Below, in pieces: positions 26,000-37,728 of a stretch of 64,000 bases of DNA; position 1 is the first letter of the stretch; every line of letters begins with the position of its first letter. The notes beneath the pieces are model-generated. The model was not told the DNA's origin and did no database searches. It saw only the letters and a list, made by a program, of their open reading frames with translations. Both the position numbers and the translations under genes were made by a program. Source of the stretch: Vanilla planifolia (lineage: Eukaryota; Streptophyta; Magnoliopsida; Asparagales; Orchidaceae); the NCBI GenBank assembly GCA_023846275.1, contig CM043865.1, forward strand, positions 30,981,912 to 31,045,911, in the 5' to 3' direction.

Positions 26000-27310
26000 T
26001 TAGTAAACGTGGAATTCAGGCGGAGGTGTTGACGCATAGCTGAATTCCTCAGCCGGTGGGAGGACTGCCGCTTCCGGTGGTGGTGGAGTTAAATTCACAT
26101 ACTGCGGTGGCGGCATAGCGAAACGGCTCGATGCGTACCCACACTTGAACTTCTCGCAGTCGACCGACCGATTTGTAAACGGAGAACACGCCTCTGCTGT
26201 TCTCTGTTGCATCTTCTCCGAAAAGCAGTTGCTCGCAAAATCAAATAGCTTCTTCCTTCCCTTCCGTCGTGCACATTCTCTGCTGTCTTCGTTGAAGTAA
26301 TTGTGCGAGAATGTGAAGTTGGCTAGCTTCGGCAGCTTGCAAACACCCTTGGGTACTGCTCCGATCAGCAAATTATGCGACACATGGAGTTCCTCTAGGT
26401 TCCGCAAACCCGCGAGGCTCTCTGGCAAAAAGCCAGACAACAAATTGAACCCAACATCAAAAACTGTCAAATAGCTCAACATTCCCGTTTCTGCCGGCAG
26501 ACAACCATCCAATCGATTGTTCGTCAAGACGAGCTCGTTGAGGTGCCTCATTTTCCCGATGCTCTTCGGAATGCATCCGGCGAGGTAGTTGTTGGCCAGG
26601 ACGGCGACCGACGCCGTCAAGTTTCCAAAGTTCTCCGGCAGATCTGAGTGGAAGCGGTTGTTGTTTAGGAACAGGGCGTCAAGCCCCTTGTCGAAGAGCT
26701 CCGGCGGCAGGGGGCCATCGAAGCCGTTGAAACGGAGGTCAAGATACCTAAGCGCGGGCATTTGGAGGGCCGCCTTGGGAAAGCCACCGGCGAGACGGTT
26801 GTTGCTGACATCGAACTCGACCACCCGCTTGAGGCCGGCGAGGCTGTCCGGGACGGAGCCGTGGAAGCGATTGGAGTTGGCGTGGAACACAGCGATATCG
26901 GCGAGCAGGCCGAGCTCGTCGGGGAGGAAGCCCTCGAGTTCGGCGCTATTGAGGTCGACCGAGGCTACAACTTCGTGAGAGGAATTGTCGTCGACCGCCG
27001 CGCAGAAGATGCCATTGTAGGAGCAGACATCAGAGCCGACCCAATTGCCGGTGAAGTTTTTGGGATCGGAGTGGATGGCTTTCTTTAGTGCTTGGATGGC
27101 GGTGTAGGCATTTCGGAGGCAGGGGTTCGGGATCTTAACGTCTCTGCTGTGTTGTTGGGGAATAATGGTGGGGCTTTCGTGGCCGAAGGACGACTCTACA
27201 AACTTGAAGGCGATCGTAGCGGCTTGGGAGTCCGCGAAGGTAGTGTTGAAACATGCGATGGAGGAGAAGAGTAGGAGAAGGGAAATGAGAGTGGGGAAGA
27301 AGGCCTCCAT
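26000..27310 (-). CDS. LRX-like secreted leucine-rich-repeat protein without extensin domain
   Basis: Intronless, 436 residues from the Met at 27310. That Met has an ACCATGG context and is followed at once by a hydrophobic signal peptide (FFPTLISLLLLFSSIACF). The frame extends upstream to Met at 27328 and 27415, which are less likely starts. An N-terminal cap with NWVGSDVCSYNGIFC precedes about nine to ten plant-type LRRs. A cysteine-containing segment (CARRKGRKK...NCFSEK...EACSPF...CEKFKCGY) follows, then a short Pro-rich tail with one TPPPP and TPPPEFHVY. The LRR part matches the leucine-rich-repeat extensins (LRX), wall proteins that bind RALF peptides. The long Ser-Pro4 extensin module of true LRX is absent, as in At4g06744-type relatives. 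Expected site: cell wall/apoplast; its ligand is unknown. Confidence 0.88.
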   Translation of the reverse strand: MEAFFPTLISLLLLFSSIACFNTTFADSQAATIAFKFVESSFGHESPTIIPQQHSRDVKIPNPCLRNAYTAIQALKKAIHSDPKNFTGNWVGSDVCSYNGIFCAAVDDNSSHEVVASVDLNSAELEGFLPDELGLLADIAVFHANSNRFHGSVPDSLAGLKRVVEFDVSNNRLAGGFPKAALQMPALRYLDLRFNGFDGPLPPELFDKGLDALFLNNNRFHSDLPENFGNLTASVAVLANNYLAGCIPKSIGKMRHLNELVLTNNRLDGCLPAETGMLSYLTVFDVGFNLLSGFLPESLAGLRNLEELHVSHNLLIGAVPKGVCKLPKLANFTFSHNYFNEDSRECARRKGRKKLFDFASNCFSEKMQQRTAEACSPFTNRSVDCEKFKCGYASSRFAMPPPQYVNLTPPPPEAAVLPPAEEFSYASTPPPEFHVY

Positions 27311-27375
27311 GGTGGGAAAGGCCACCATGGAAGGAGTTAGGGAAGGGGAAGGCCGCAAGCAGACAGAAGGGCTGG

Positions 27376-27390
27376 AATTTATTTGTAGGA
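27376..27390 (-). promoter_or_regulatory. possible TATA element of the LRX-like gene
   Basis: The minus strand reads ACAAATAAATTCC about 70 bp upstream of the preferred start codon at 27310. Initiation about 30 bp downstream would leave the Met at 27415 outside the transcript, in line with the shorter protein. This is a weak match to TATAAATA and is inference only. Confidence 0.3.
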
Positions 27391-27415
27391 ATGGGGAATG
27401 GCTCTGCAACGACAT

Positions 27416-28115
27416 TGTTCACAGTTGGATCCCAATTTTGGCGGGTAGATTAGTCGTTTAAAACGAACGGTGGGGCCCACGGATTGTTTTTGAAAGACAG
27501 CTGGACCTCTCGCCATGCTTACTATGCTTCATTTTGTGTGCTTTTTTTTTTTTTTTTCTTTTTTTAACATTTTTTTTCAAAGGATTAATATAATACAAAT
27601 TTCAAGTACGGATTATCAGAAATGATTCTCTTTTTCTATTTATGTTTTTTGTTGTTTAGTTAAAATAGTTTCGATATTTGATTCTGCTTCCAATCAAAAT
27701 TAATTTTAAGAAACATAAATCTACAAGTAGAAGATATTTACTCATACATTAAAATTTTAATATTATTCTTAATTCATAATATAAAATTAAATTGCATCTC
27801 ACTTATACAATAGATGTTGTTATTATTGTTTCTTAGGCAAAAAAAAAAAAAAAAAAAAAAAAACAAAAAGAGAATTACAATATTATTTTGATTGCAGGCT
27901 TAACCAATAAGATGATAACAAGAAACAAAAAGAAACTGCTGCTTAAAATGGAGACTGCAAAGAGATGAACAGAACATCTTCATGCTTTATCGACTAACAA
28001 TTACAATATTATTATCTAAACGCCAGAAACCAAAATACAGTAAACTATACGATGTGAACTATGCTGCATCTGCATACCATACTTGAACGGAAAAAACCAT
28101 TAGCAGCCATTCCAA
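27416..28115. other. spacer with long homopolymer tracts
   Basis: Upstream region of the LRX-like gene and 3' flank of the potassium transporter. It contains a T run at 27542-27557 and a pure run of about 25 A at 27839-27863. The A run could be a retroposon tail, but I see no element body next to it. Confidence 0.5.
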
Positions 28116-31100
28116 CTAGACATAGTAGATCATTCCAACTTCGATGAGGCTGATGTGAGGGATATTCAAGGCCACGGCGGGGCCCCTGCAGTTCTTTCTA
28201 AGGAAAGAGTACGCTGCATCGATGACAAACTTATTTATGAAGGACGAGTTCTTCCTTGCTTTTACGTAAGAATGGCCTAAAACATAAGCAACGCCTGCCT
28301 CCTTCGCCTCCACAAGAGCCGCAAGCTCCTCTCTCACCTGAGGATCCATTTGCTGGGACTGAGCTAGTTCAAATTGAACGGTTCGTCTTCGGACCAAGCT
28401 TGGTGATTCTTGTTCGTATAATGACTGCAAGCTTTGCAGAGTCTCTGATTTGCTGCTTCTTGCAGACGCAGATGCTCTTGTGATCTCAGCATTAGCTTCT
28501 CTTGCCACTAAGCCAGAGTGCCTTTCGGAAGTTCGAATCACTGCTAGTTTTCCTTCAACTGAGACATCAGGGCTGCTTGAGCTTTTTGAATTTTCAGCCT
28601 CCATATGGATGAACTCAGCAATGCTCATAACTAGATGATCTTCAAAATTGTAATCGTCCTTCTGCACATCTTTATAACCATACCTTATAATACACCTGTA
28701 CATTCTGTAAGATCTCGGACCAATGCGTCCTATTAGATATCGTTCATCAGGTGGAACATAAGGGACCGGAACTGACTTAACACAGACAAACACGAGAACC
28801 TGATGAAAAGCAGGAAGGTTTGTGACAAAATGGGAGAATATTGAAGGAACTCCGGTCACTAGTTCTGTATAGATAAGCCCAATACCAGGAACACGAACGA
28901 TTCCAAGGCTGGGACCAAGAGTAAGGATCCATTTCATCGAAACCTTATTCTGCACATCAAAGAGGTACTTGCTTCGAGTTCCATAATGCCATACGTACAT
29001 TATAATCATGAAGACAAAAGCAAGAGCCAGTGGAACCCAGCCTCCCTGTGGAACTTTCACGATTGAAGAGGATAGATATGCTCCTTCAATAAATCCAAAT
29101 AACACAAGGAATAGAACAGCAAAAATGACATTCCTTTGCCAAACAAAGATGATGACTAGTGCCATTAAACACGACGTTACAAACATCACAACTATGCATG
29201 CAATTCCTGCACATCGAAGATGTCAACATAAAAATTAGTTTGTCAATCCAAGTCATGATTAGATGTTTGTAGAAGAAACAATTAGCATGCACACGACATT
29301 ACTTTGGTGTTAAAATCCAAGCGAAATTTTGAAACATCTGCCTTAATCTACTGCACATGCCATTACTTACCGTATGCATTACCAATCAAGTTTGTATCAC
29401 GGAATCCAATTGTGACAGAAAGGCAAAGCACCATGAGTATCCAGTTGATTTCGGGTATATATATTTGACCATAGATCCACCTTGATGTATGAACAACCTT
29501 AACACGAGGAAAACAACCAAGGGCAAGACACTGCTTCACAATTGAAAATGTTGCAGAGATAACAGCCTGGCTGGCAACTATAGCAGCAAGGGTGGATACC
29601 ATAAAAACTGGCCAAAACACTGGCTCTGCAGGAGAAAAAAGAAAATGTGCCATTCGTAAATGCACTTCTCAAAGAAATGCCTTAGTGACATTTTTTCATC
29701 TACATTTAAATCTTACTGGGAATGGAACCATAAAAGCTTATGGGAATTAAGGAAACATTTTTAGTAAGATATGCTGCTTGTCCCATATACTGTAACACCA
29801 TACAAGGATAAATGACACTGGCGAATGCGACCTGCACAAATCAAAAGCAACCATGATGCCACTTTATGAAACTATTATAATAATTCCACAAGCAAAAATG
29901 TTCCAAAAAAAAACTTATCGACTAAACATTAAAATATATTTAGCAAAAGCGTAAAATATGTGCAAGGGTTATGGAGTGACTTAACTATCCATGAGATAGC
30001 GGTAGTTTTTCCGTCTTTTTTTTAAATACAATACAAATAACACAACACTATAAAATTTTACTTATGCGAGTTGCACTTCAGTGGAAGGTTACTTCGCATG
30101 AAGCCTTAGAACGAATCAAGCAATAACCTTACAAGTGGGAGTTGAAAACTAACGCTCTATCTAAACAAAAAACATAGTAGAACCTGCTTGCGTTACATGG
30201 CTCAAGAATTCAAAGCTTTACCTCCACAATGATGGTGGTTTTCTTCTGAAGTCCTTTCATCTTCTAAGAAGATGATGCAATGGCTCCTTCGGAGCACAGC
30301 TCTCAAATATGGGGAGAAGAACCCATGACAAATGATGGGCCAGATGAATTTAACACAAAGATTAACACTATCTTTATCAAATTTCGTTCATAATAGTCCC
30401 ACAAACAAAAACTACTTACTGCCACGCAAATAAACTAAGTCAGACGTTTTATATCTTGCATGAGCAAAATTTAAAAAAATTGAACATATTGATTAGCAGA
30501 AAAGTGCAATTTGAACTGCACTGCAGCAATTTCATAGGTTTAATTTTGCTTGCCAATGATGATAAATTAAGTTCAACCTCTAAATTTGACATTTAAAACT
30601 TCATCAAGTCAATATAATTCAAGATTTTTCAAGCTTAAATTCAATAAATCAACTTGCTAGGACTATTTCCAATGTCATGCAACACAATCACCAGAGAAAA
30701 CTAAGATATGAGACCCAATGGAATCCTTCAATCCTAAGAATAATGGCAAAGAAAAAATTAACTGTGCTTGAATACAGAAATAATTGCTAAAGAGCACAAG
30801 GAAATTAATCAACAAAGAAAAGAGCAACTAATCGAAGAATTGGCGTGGTATTCACAAGTTGGTAATCATTAGAATTTTTCATGCATAATATAGTATGATC
30901 TAAAGTAACCTTTGACACTATTTATGCGTAATTCTAGAGAAAAACAAGCAGAACAGACACACCTACCCTGATTGATATTGATGTAAAGTGCCCAAGATCC
31001 GCAAACATAGCTTCACTACCTGTAATTGTGATGAAATGAGAGATTTTGGCAGGTATTCCATAAATAGAAATACAAAACACTAAATATCACTTTGTTTAAG

Positions 31101-34100
31101 AATAAGGACGGAAATTAATGTCACCTGTGATACAAAGTAATATGCCCCCAAGAGAAAGCCAGCCATCTTTTCCTGTCTTCTTGAAGAATTTGATCATATA
31201 GAATGGTGAAATAGCCTGATATATTCTGGGATTCCAGTGAATAGTGTTGTATAGACCAATGATGCCAATACACAAAAGCCAAACCATGACGATTGGTGCA
31301 AACAAGAAGGCTACTCTATGAGTACCATGATGTTGCAAAGCGAAGAGGCCAACAAGGACAATGCAAGAGATAAGCACAACCACAGCTGCTTACAAGTGAA
31401 AAGAAAATTCTTTCTTACCATCAGAGATCAAGAAAATCATGGTAGGTATTGAATTTCAAAAACAACTAAGGGAAAAGAAGGCTGATTCCAACAGTATATC
31501 AGTGTGTACATGAACAAATAAAATTGCAAAGGAGACAAATCAATCAAAAGTATAAGCAAGAAGAACTGGTCTAGTCATCTAACACCTGCATTGTCACTCC
31601 AGTTGAGAAGAAAGCCACACAGAATGTCTGCTCATGAAGAGCTGTCCGTCAATGTTTATTAAACATATAATTTGCATAAAAATTTGAAGAAGACCATCTC
31701 GCCAAGAAGTGCAACACAGTGGTAAGTGATGAGAGCCTTGATTCACCTTTGGAGAAAACAGGATCCAATGGAAGCAGTTCCAATTTTATGCCCCTCCCTC
31801 CAAGTAATGTTACTAACGTAGACACAAGCAACACAAAACATTTAATTCCAGTGGATGAAGAAGGGAAGTCTCTTCAGTTCAAAGACTGCTCCAAACCATA
31901 TTTTGGAAAATACTATGGAGGAAGGAAAGGACAGAGTGAGAGAGTAAAAAGGAGACTCCATCCGACCTGGCATGCCACACGCAGTTATCAAAAAGGTCCT
32001 CAAGAGTTGGTCTATAAAGATGTTGGTTTCATAACACCAACAAATCCGAGCAGTGATCAGATGAAATCTGGGTCAGGAAAAGGCGGGAGGATCACTTCCC
32101 TACCAATGAAAGGACATTCATACAATTTTAGAACCTTGAAGATGTTCAGCTGCACCCCCTTTAAGTATATGTTGCACTTCCACTGGTTAATGATAAGATA
32201 AGAAAGTTGGTTCATTCTAGGGTTAGCTGATTTACTATTCAACTTAAAAGACAAAGTAACCCAAAATTTACAAAAAAAAGAGCATGTGTTTATATGTTTT
32301 ATGTCAGAAATAACTTGTGCAATCAGAAAATGACTCCTATAACTTGATAAGGTTGGATTATCAATACAAGGTCGTGGCTTCAGTTAAAACTTTAGTTAGT
32401 TCCAATAAGGGCTGTTTCACATAAAAAACCCAACCACTGATAGTTATCAATTCTTATATGATCCATCCAAAGAACTTGATTTATGAACTTTCCAAAAATA
32501 CATATATCTAAATCGCCTACTAAGCAAGGAGGATTTTATCACCATTCAAGCCACTTGTCAATGAAGGAGACCTAACTTCAATTATCTAACTTGATGACCC
32601 TTTTGGAGTGTATCAGACTCAAAGCCCTTATATGTGCAACACGACCTCAAAAAAATTTTCATTGACCCAACACTTACTCAGTTGCACTTATCACATCAAC
32701 AATTAGGAAGGAACAAATTCTGCACAAGTAGACAAGTAATAGAAATCATCTTGTGCAAGTAAATATATTCTACCAATGAACGCAATATAAGAAAGGTAGA
32801 TTACTAATAATAGAAGTTGGCATCACACTTCAGTATTATCTTTTGCACAAACATTTTCACAAATGGTTAAGTCAACATCCGTTCTCTCTTAGAGCTCATT
32901 TTCTTAGTGTTTTACCACAAAATCTTTATTTATATCAATTATATCTTGTTGCACATAATAAAATTATTTATTAGAATCAAAAAGATAAAATTATTACTCA
33001 ACAAATGTAATTTTCACAATTAAAATGAAGTAAAAATGTTCCACAACAAATATCTGATCTTTATATAAGGACAACTCATTGATAACAAAATAAATATTAT
33101 TCTTTCTCGAAAATCACAATCATGAATTTATGTGAAAAACAATTATTAAGGATTTGTTTAGCGACTATTGTCATTGAAAAAAGTTTTTAAAAAGAAAAAA
33201 ATATTTTAAAAAGGTATTTTCAAAAAAGAGCAATATCTATTGTTTGTGACATGAATAGATATACTAGTTTAGTTACAATGATGCATAACCACTTGATAAC
33301 CTACTTTTTAGTTAGCAAGCAACAAAGAACCTAGGAAGCAGATGTAGGGCAAAAAGGCTAGTAATTCATTGTAAACCTAGAAAATGTCATCAACTAAGTC
33401 CAATGAATGGATTTAATTGAAAGGTGATGCTACATTTAGTATCTCTTTAATTATTAATATCTACATGATTCTAGAAAAATAGAGAGATTATTAAGAAAAT
33501 TTATAATAGACTTATCTTCATTTAAATGGGTGAAATTGACTCATGTGTGCAGAGGGGCAACTACAATGGAAACGATGTAGCCAATCTAGCTAACTTGGAT
33601 AATGTTAAAAGTGAAAGCAAGATATACCTCTCAATTATTTCACTCACTTATAAATAGAAAATTTTGCACTTTATCTCCATGGTTAACGAGAAGTCTAACT
33701 AAAATACAATTCCAAAAAGGGTGATTAATGAGAACAAAAAATATATTATCTCCCTATTTGTTTTATAACATGTTTTTATGGTGTCTTATAAAAGTTATAA
33801 ATTGTTTGTAAGTAGAACCTATATCTTTGTTTTTGAGTTGTCTCAAATTGTAAAATACAAACCTCTTGTTAGAATTATAAAAATGAACAAAATTTTGAAC
33901 AAGCACAATACTTATCATTAGAATGCAATTAAGATTCTTAACATGCAACATTTAACATTAAATACATGACAACATATCAAAACCAAAATTATTTTGTCAA
34001 CTTTCAAAATAAAATACAAAACAAATGTAACAAATAAAACCTAAGATATGACAATCCAAATTGAAAAAAATAAAGGAAAATGGAACCATATTAAATAAGG

Positions 34101-37100
34101 TTCCATGAAGAAATCCCCTCCACAAATTTTAGGATTTTAAATTTTGGAAATCTTTATTTTTACTCATTCTTAAAAAATGTTGTAAATAACTCTAATAAAT
34201 TATTTATACTTTTATTTGTTTACAATCCTATAAAATTACATGTAGAAGAGCACTTCTATTATACAACATTAAAAAGTTTTTTTGTCTGATAGAAAAAAAA
34301 TATAAAATATCCTAAAGGTAAAACTAGAATACATTATGCAAATGTCGATCATAAAAAATGGGCAAACTTTGGAACATTTTAAGAAGTATTATCATCGCCT
34401 ACATGAACATACTGGATAATAAGGTATATAAGGCATGGATTTAAGATCTTGTTGACATTTAAAAGTAGAAATGAGAGAGAGAGAGAGAGAGCAAAGCAAT
34501 ATGGAATCACTAATGTGAGATAGACTATATCAAAAGGATGACTTCAAAGTTGTATAAAACTTTTTAATTTTTTTAGCATTTTAGGTCTGATTTAGGAGTT
34601 TATTAATTTTCTAATATCTTTTTATTCATGTAATAAGCTTGACATTTTTATGAGTCTAAGTAGTTTGTTGTAGTAGTTATGTTAATAGTTGAGCAAGTCA
34701 TATGAACTTCTAGATTTATCGTATCTAAACACTACAAGAGAATTTTATCCGGATGCCATCAAAGAAGAAACTATCTCCTCCAGACACCAAATTTCAAGAA
34801 AGGATGGCTCTAGGTACAATATTTGGGGATACATGTTTCTTAATTATCTAATAAATAAACTTCATTGAAATGACAATCTTATGTTTATTTGATTTTAAAA
34901 AATGATACCTAGAAGAGCAGAAAACCTTTTGTGTCTTAAAAAGCATATCCTACAAAAAGAGTAGAAAGCCTTGCCAATAGAGTAGGGTAATTATCTACTC
35001 TCTTGCTCCATTCACCTCTTTCATCATCCTTCTCCATCCTTACCTCACAACCTAAAGGAGTCCAAAACCCTTAGTTGAAGATATTCTCCTTACCTACTCC
35101 CATCCACCACCCACTACACTTTCAAAGACTTTAGTCATATAATGGAGGTCTCTATTGTTTGTTGTTAAGACTTTATTCTCATTTAAACATTCAATAATTC
35201 AGAGAAAAATATCCACTGCTTTAAATAGAAGGCAGCCTTTCTCTTTTTCTAATATAAGCATTCCTAATATATTGATTTTACAAGATCTCAATTCCATCAG
35301 CTGCAATTTGAGCACTAAAATAACAGTAGCAATTATGAAATGAGTTATATCCAGAGAAATGTGCATACCCTTGGAGCTCATAGTATAAGTTCTTGCATGC
35401 TATATTAGTGAAGTGAAGCAACAAACTAGACAAAAGAAATTTGCAACAAAGAATTGTAACAAATAGTACTATGAAATCTCTAACTTCTAAACAAAAGTCT
35501 AGCATAGTCTTCAACACTGAATGCTCTAGATGAGCAAAATAAAATGTCTTTCAGAACCTAAGATTAATTAGATATATTTAAAAATATATTCTTTAAAAGG
35601 TAAGAGAATGCTCAAGAGGTCATGGGATTGCTCATTAACAAGTTACAGATACAGACCACTGCTATTCAGAGCCGACATACTTTGGGAGAACAAGTGTAGT
35701 TACTAACCATCACTTAAGCCCTGTGCTCGAACTTGTAATCCAGATATTGATGACAGCACTGCAGATGACCAAGAGGTGATTTCATGTATCAGCAGATGAT
35801 ATGCAGTACCACATAATCTATGCAAATGAAAGAAAAAGAGCACAGAAAAAAAGAAATAAGGATGCTGAAGTTTTCCTAGTTACAAATAAAATACACACAA
35901 ATTTAATTAGTACCAGAAATTGCTGGTGTGAGAACCCCGTCACCAATAACCATGCAAGCACCAAAGAGAACTACAAGCAGTAAAGTAGTCCGTATCTTTT
36001 TATGCTTCTCAAGAAACCTTTTGAAAGGAGATGATGCCATACTTCGAGATGCATACCCAGGCCTATAATATGTAGATAACTCCTCATCAGCTGCCTGTTG
36101 ATTGGGAAGCATACCGAACTTTGCATGCCTGCATAAGAGGGAGTATAAAGCAAAAGTCCCACCTGTAGAAATTACCCAAACAAAAAATAGATGTAAAAGA
36201 AGACGTGAATGATGAACAACCATTCTTTTAGAAGGTTGGACATGGAATTTAAACAAACCTTCACCATTATCATCTGCGCTCAGCACAATGAATACATATT
36301 TGAGAAATGGAAGCATAGTGAAAGTCCAAAATATCAAGGAAAAAGCACCACAGATTGTCTCTTCATCTTGGAAATCACGAAGTCTCCCAGAAAAAGTGCT
36401 TTTATACACATAGAGAGGACTTGTAGCTAAGTCACCATATACTACACCAAAGCTCTGATATGCTAAAAGAAGTAAATTCTTGTAGTAACTCTTCCAATAA
36501 AGCTGCACCAAAAGGAAGCTGAAAGAAATCACCCTCAAATAGATTCCATAGATAAATTTGATAAATGTATGACTTTAACAGACTGCAATTTGCAAGTCTG
36601 CTATTACATGGAAGGGTTTGAACTACTGCTAATTTTTGCAGAAAATCAAGTTAATTATGGGAAGAAAAAGGTAGCTTATTTACATCTGAAATATTATTAT
36701 CTTGAAGACTGGATTAATATTGAACTTATGCGTTCCTTCATTTAATACCCTATCTGAATATGGAAGTCCAAACAAGTGAAGCCTTCCTACTGGCTAGAGC
36801 ATTGATTTTGTCAAAGTTTAAAATCCCCACAAAGAATCTGCCACGGAAATGAGCAATTTTATAAATTAATTAATTTGATTAGAAATAGTCATCCATTTAA
36901 CCTCTTCTGAATTGGCAAAATGATTATGCTGCAATTGCATGTACAAGTAAATTTTATAAGCTGTAATTTTCAATCACAAAGCAAGCCTAGCTTACAGATT
37001 TACTATGAGAAGCATGCATGTATTTCATCATCAAGAAATTAGAGAGAACTTTTAGCTATTGTACAGTTAAGGACACTTCAAGGAGGCCGTTCGACAAATA

Positions 37101-37728
37101 CCATATATGACGTAGATAACCTGACATGATTTGACAGTAAAATCACCATCCACGCAAATAACAAAGATATTAGAAACAAATACAATAAATTCTATTGTGC
37201 TTCATAGAGAAATCACATAATCTAATACATGCACACTAAAGCTCTCCAGCAAAATAGACAAGGAGCCTGATAGTATACCAATTTAGCATCGCTGATTTGT
37301 GGGTTTGCCATCTCTTACTCAATAGCTCAATCAACAAAATTAAATTCCCAGCAAGCAAAAATTAAACACTTTCAAGCAAAGTTCATCTAAGTAAAGGTGA
37401 TGATAAGTTCCCCGCTGACAATAAATATCCCGGGCAGAACACAAAGAATCCATGGGGTAAACCTTTGACTGGAGCCAAAAGAAGATCATCCGAATAATAT
37501 TATAACATTTAAACCCGTAATTCACACATTTGCAAAGACGAAAAACATTCAAACCCTACAAATTTCCTCCCTCGTTAGTAAAGAACAAAAAACAATACTT
37601 CAATATAAACGAAAGAACGAAAATTGACGGAAATAATCAAATCCTCCGTGAACGCTCTGAAATCCAGCGCTTACCTTATCACTTTCGGGTCGGGAATAGG
37701 TCAACTCCCCCTTTTCATGGTCCGTCAT
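28116..37728 (-). CDS. HAK/KUP/KT potassium transporter
   Basis: Nine coding exons, all with GT-AG introns and consistent phases: 37675-37728, 36259-36502, 35914-36162, 35708-35758, 31125-31385, 30967-31019, 29717-29831, 29371-29625 and 28116-29206. They give 790 residues, the usual family length. The start MTDHEKGEL at 37728 is the first in-frame Met after an upstream stop. Family hallmarks are in order: [118 protein letters not shown], and the C-terminus [14 protein letters not shown]. About 12 membrane helices and a long cytosolic C-terminus are expected. It should carry K+ (probably with H+) across the plasma membrane or tonoplast; sequence resembles cluster II (OsHAK10-like). The intron 31386-35707 is 4.3 kb. 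An apparent in-frame reading through the 36163-36258 intron is coincidental. Confidence 0.94.
31683..32201 (+). pseudogene. unidentified coding-like fragment, antisense in transporter intron
   Basis: Inside the large intron of the potassium transporter, on the opposite strand, an open frame of about 170 codons has protein-like composition: acidic start [11 protein letters not shown], a Ser/Pro/Asn-rich part, then a basic stretch [20 protein letters not shown] and a Gly/Lys-rich end. No Met opens it; GTG at 31719 is only the first GTG-type codon. Just upstream, about 31587-31670, another frame reads [19 protein letters not shown], which may belong to the same source. I recognise no family. It may be a captured or retroposed piece of a host gene, or an exon of an unknown gene. 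Function cannot be stated. Confidence 0.35.
34473..34491. repeat. (GA)n microsatellite
   Basis: About nine GA units within the transporter's large intron. Confidence 0.9.
34730..34742 (+). mobile_element. CACTA-type terminal sequence (possible)
   Basis: CACTACAAGAG followed by AATTTTATCCGG resembles the terminal inverted repeat of CACTA (En/Spm) DNA transposons. I find no matching inverted end nearby, so it is at best one end of a fragment inside the transporter's large intron. Confidence 0.3.

Noticed and set aside
26589-27461. Plus-strand frames opposite the LRX-like gene
   Set aside because: Antisense shadows of the LRR repeats; periodic composition only.
36163-36538. Alternative transporter start at 36538 and reading through the 36163-36258 segment
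   Set aside because: The family sequence [13 protein letters not shown] is restored only if that segment is spliced out, and a better start with an in-frame upstream stop lies at 37728.
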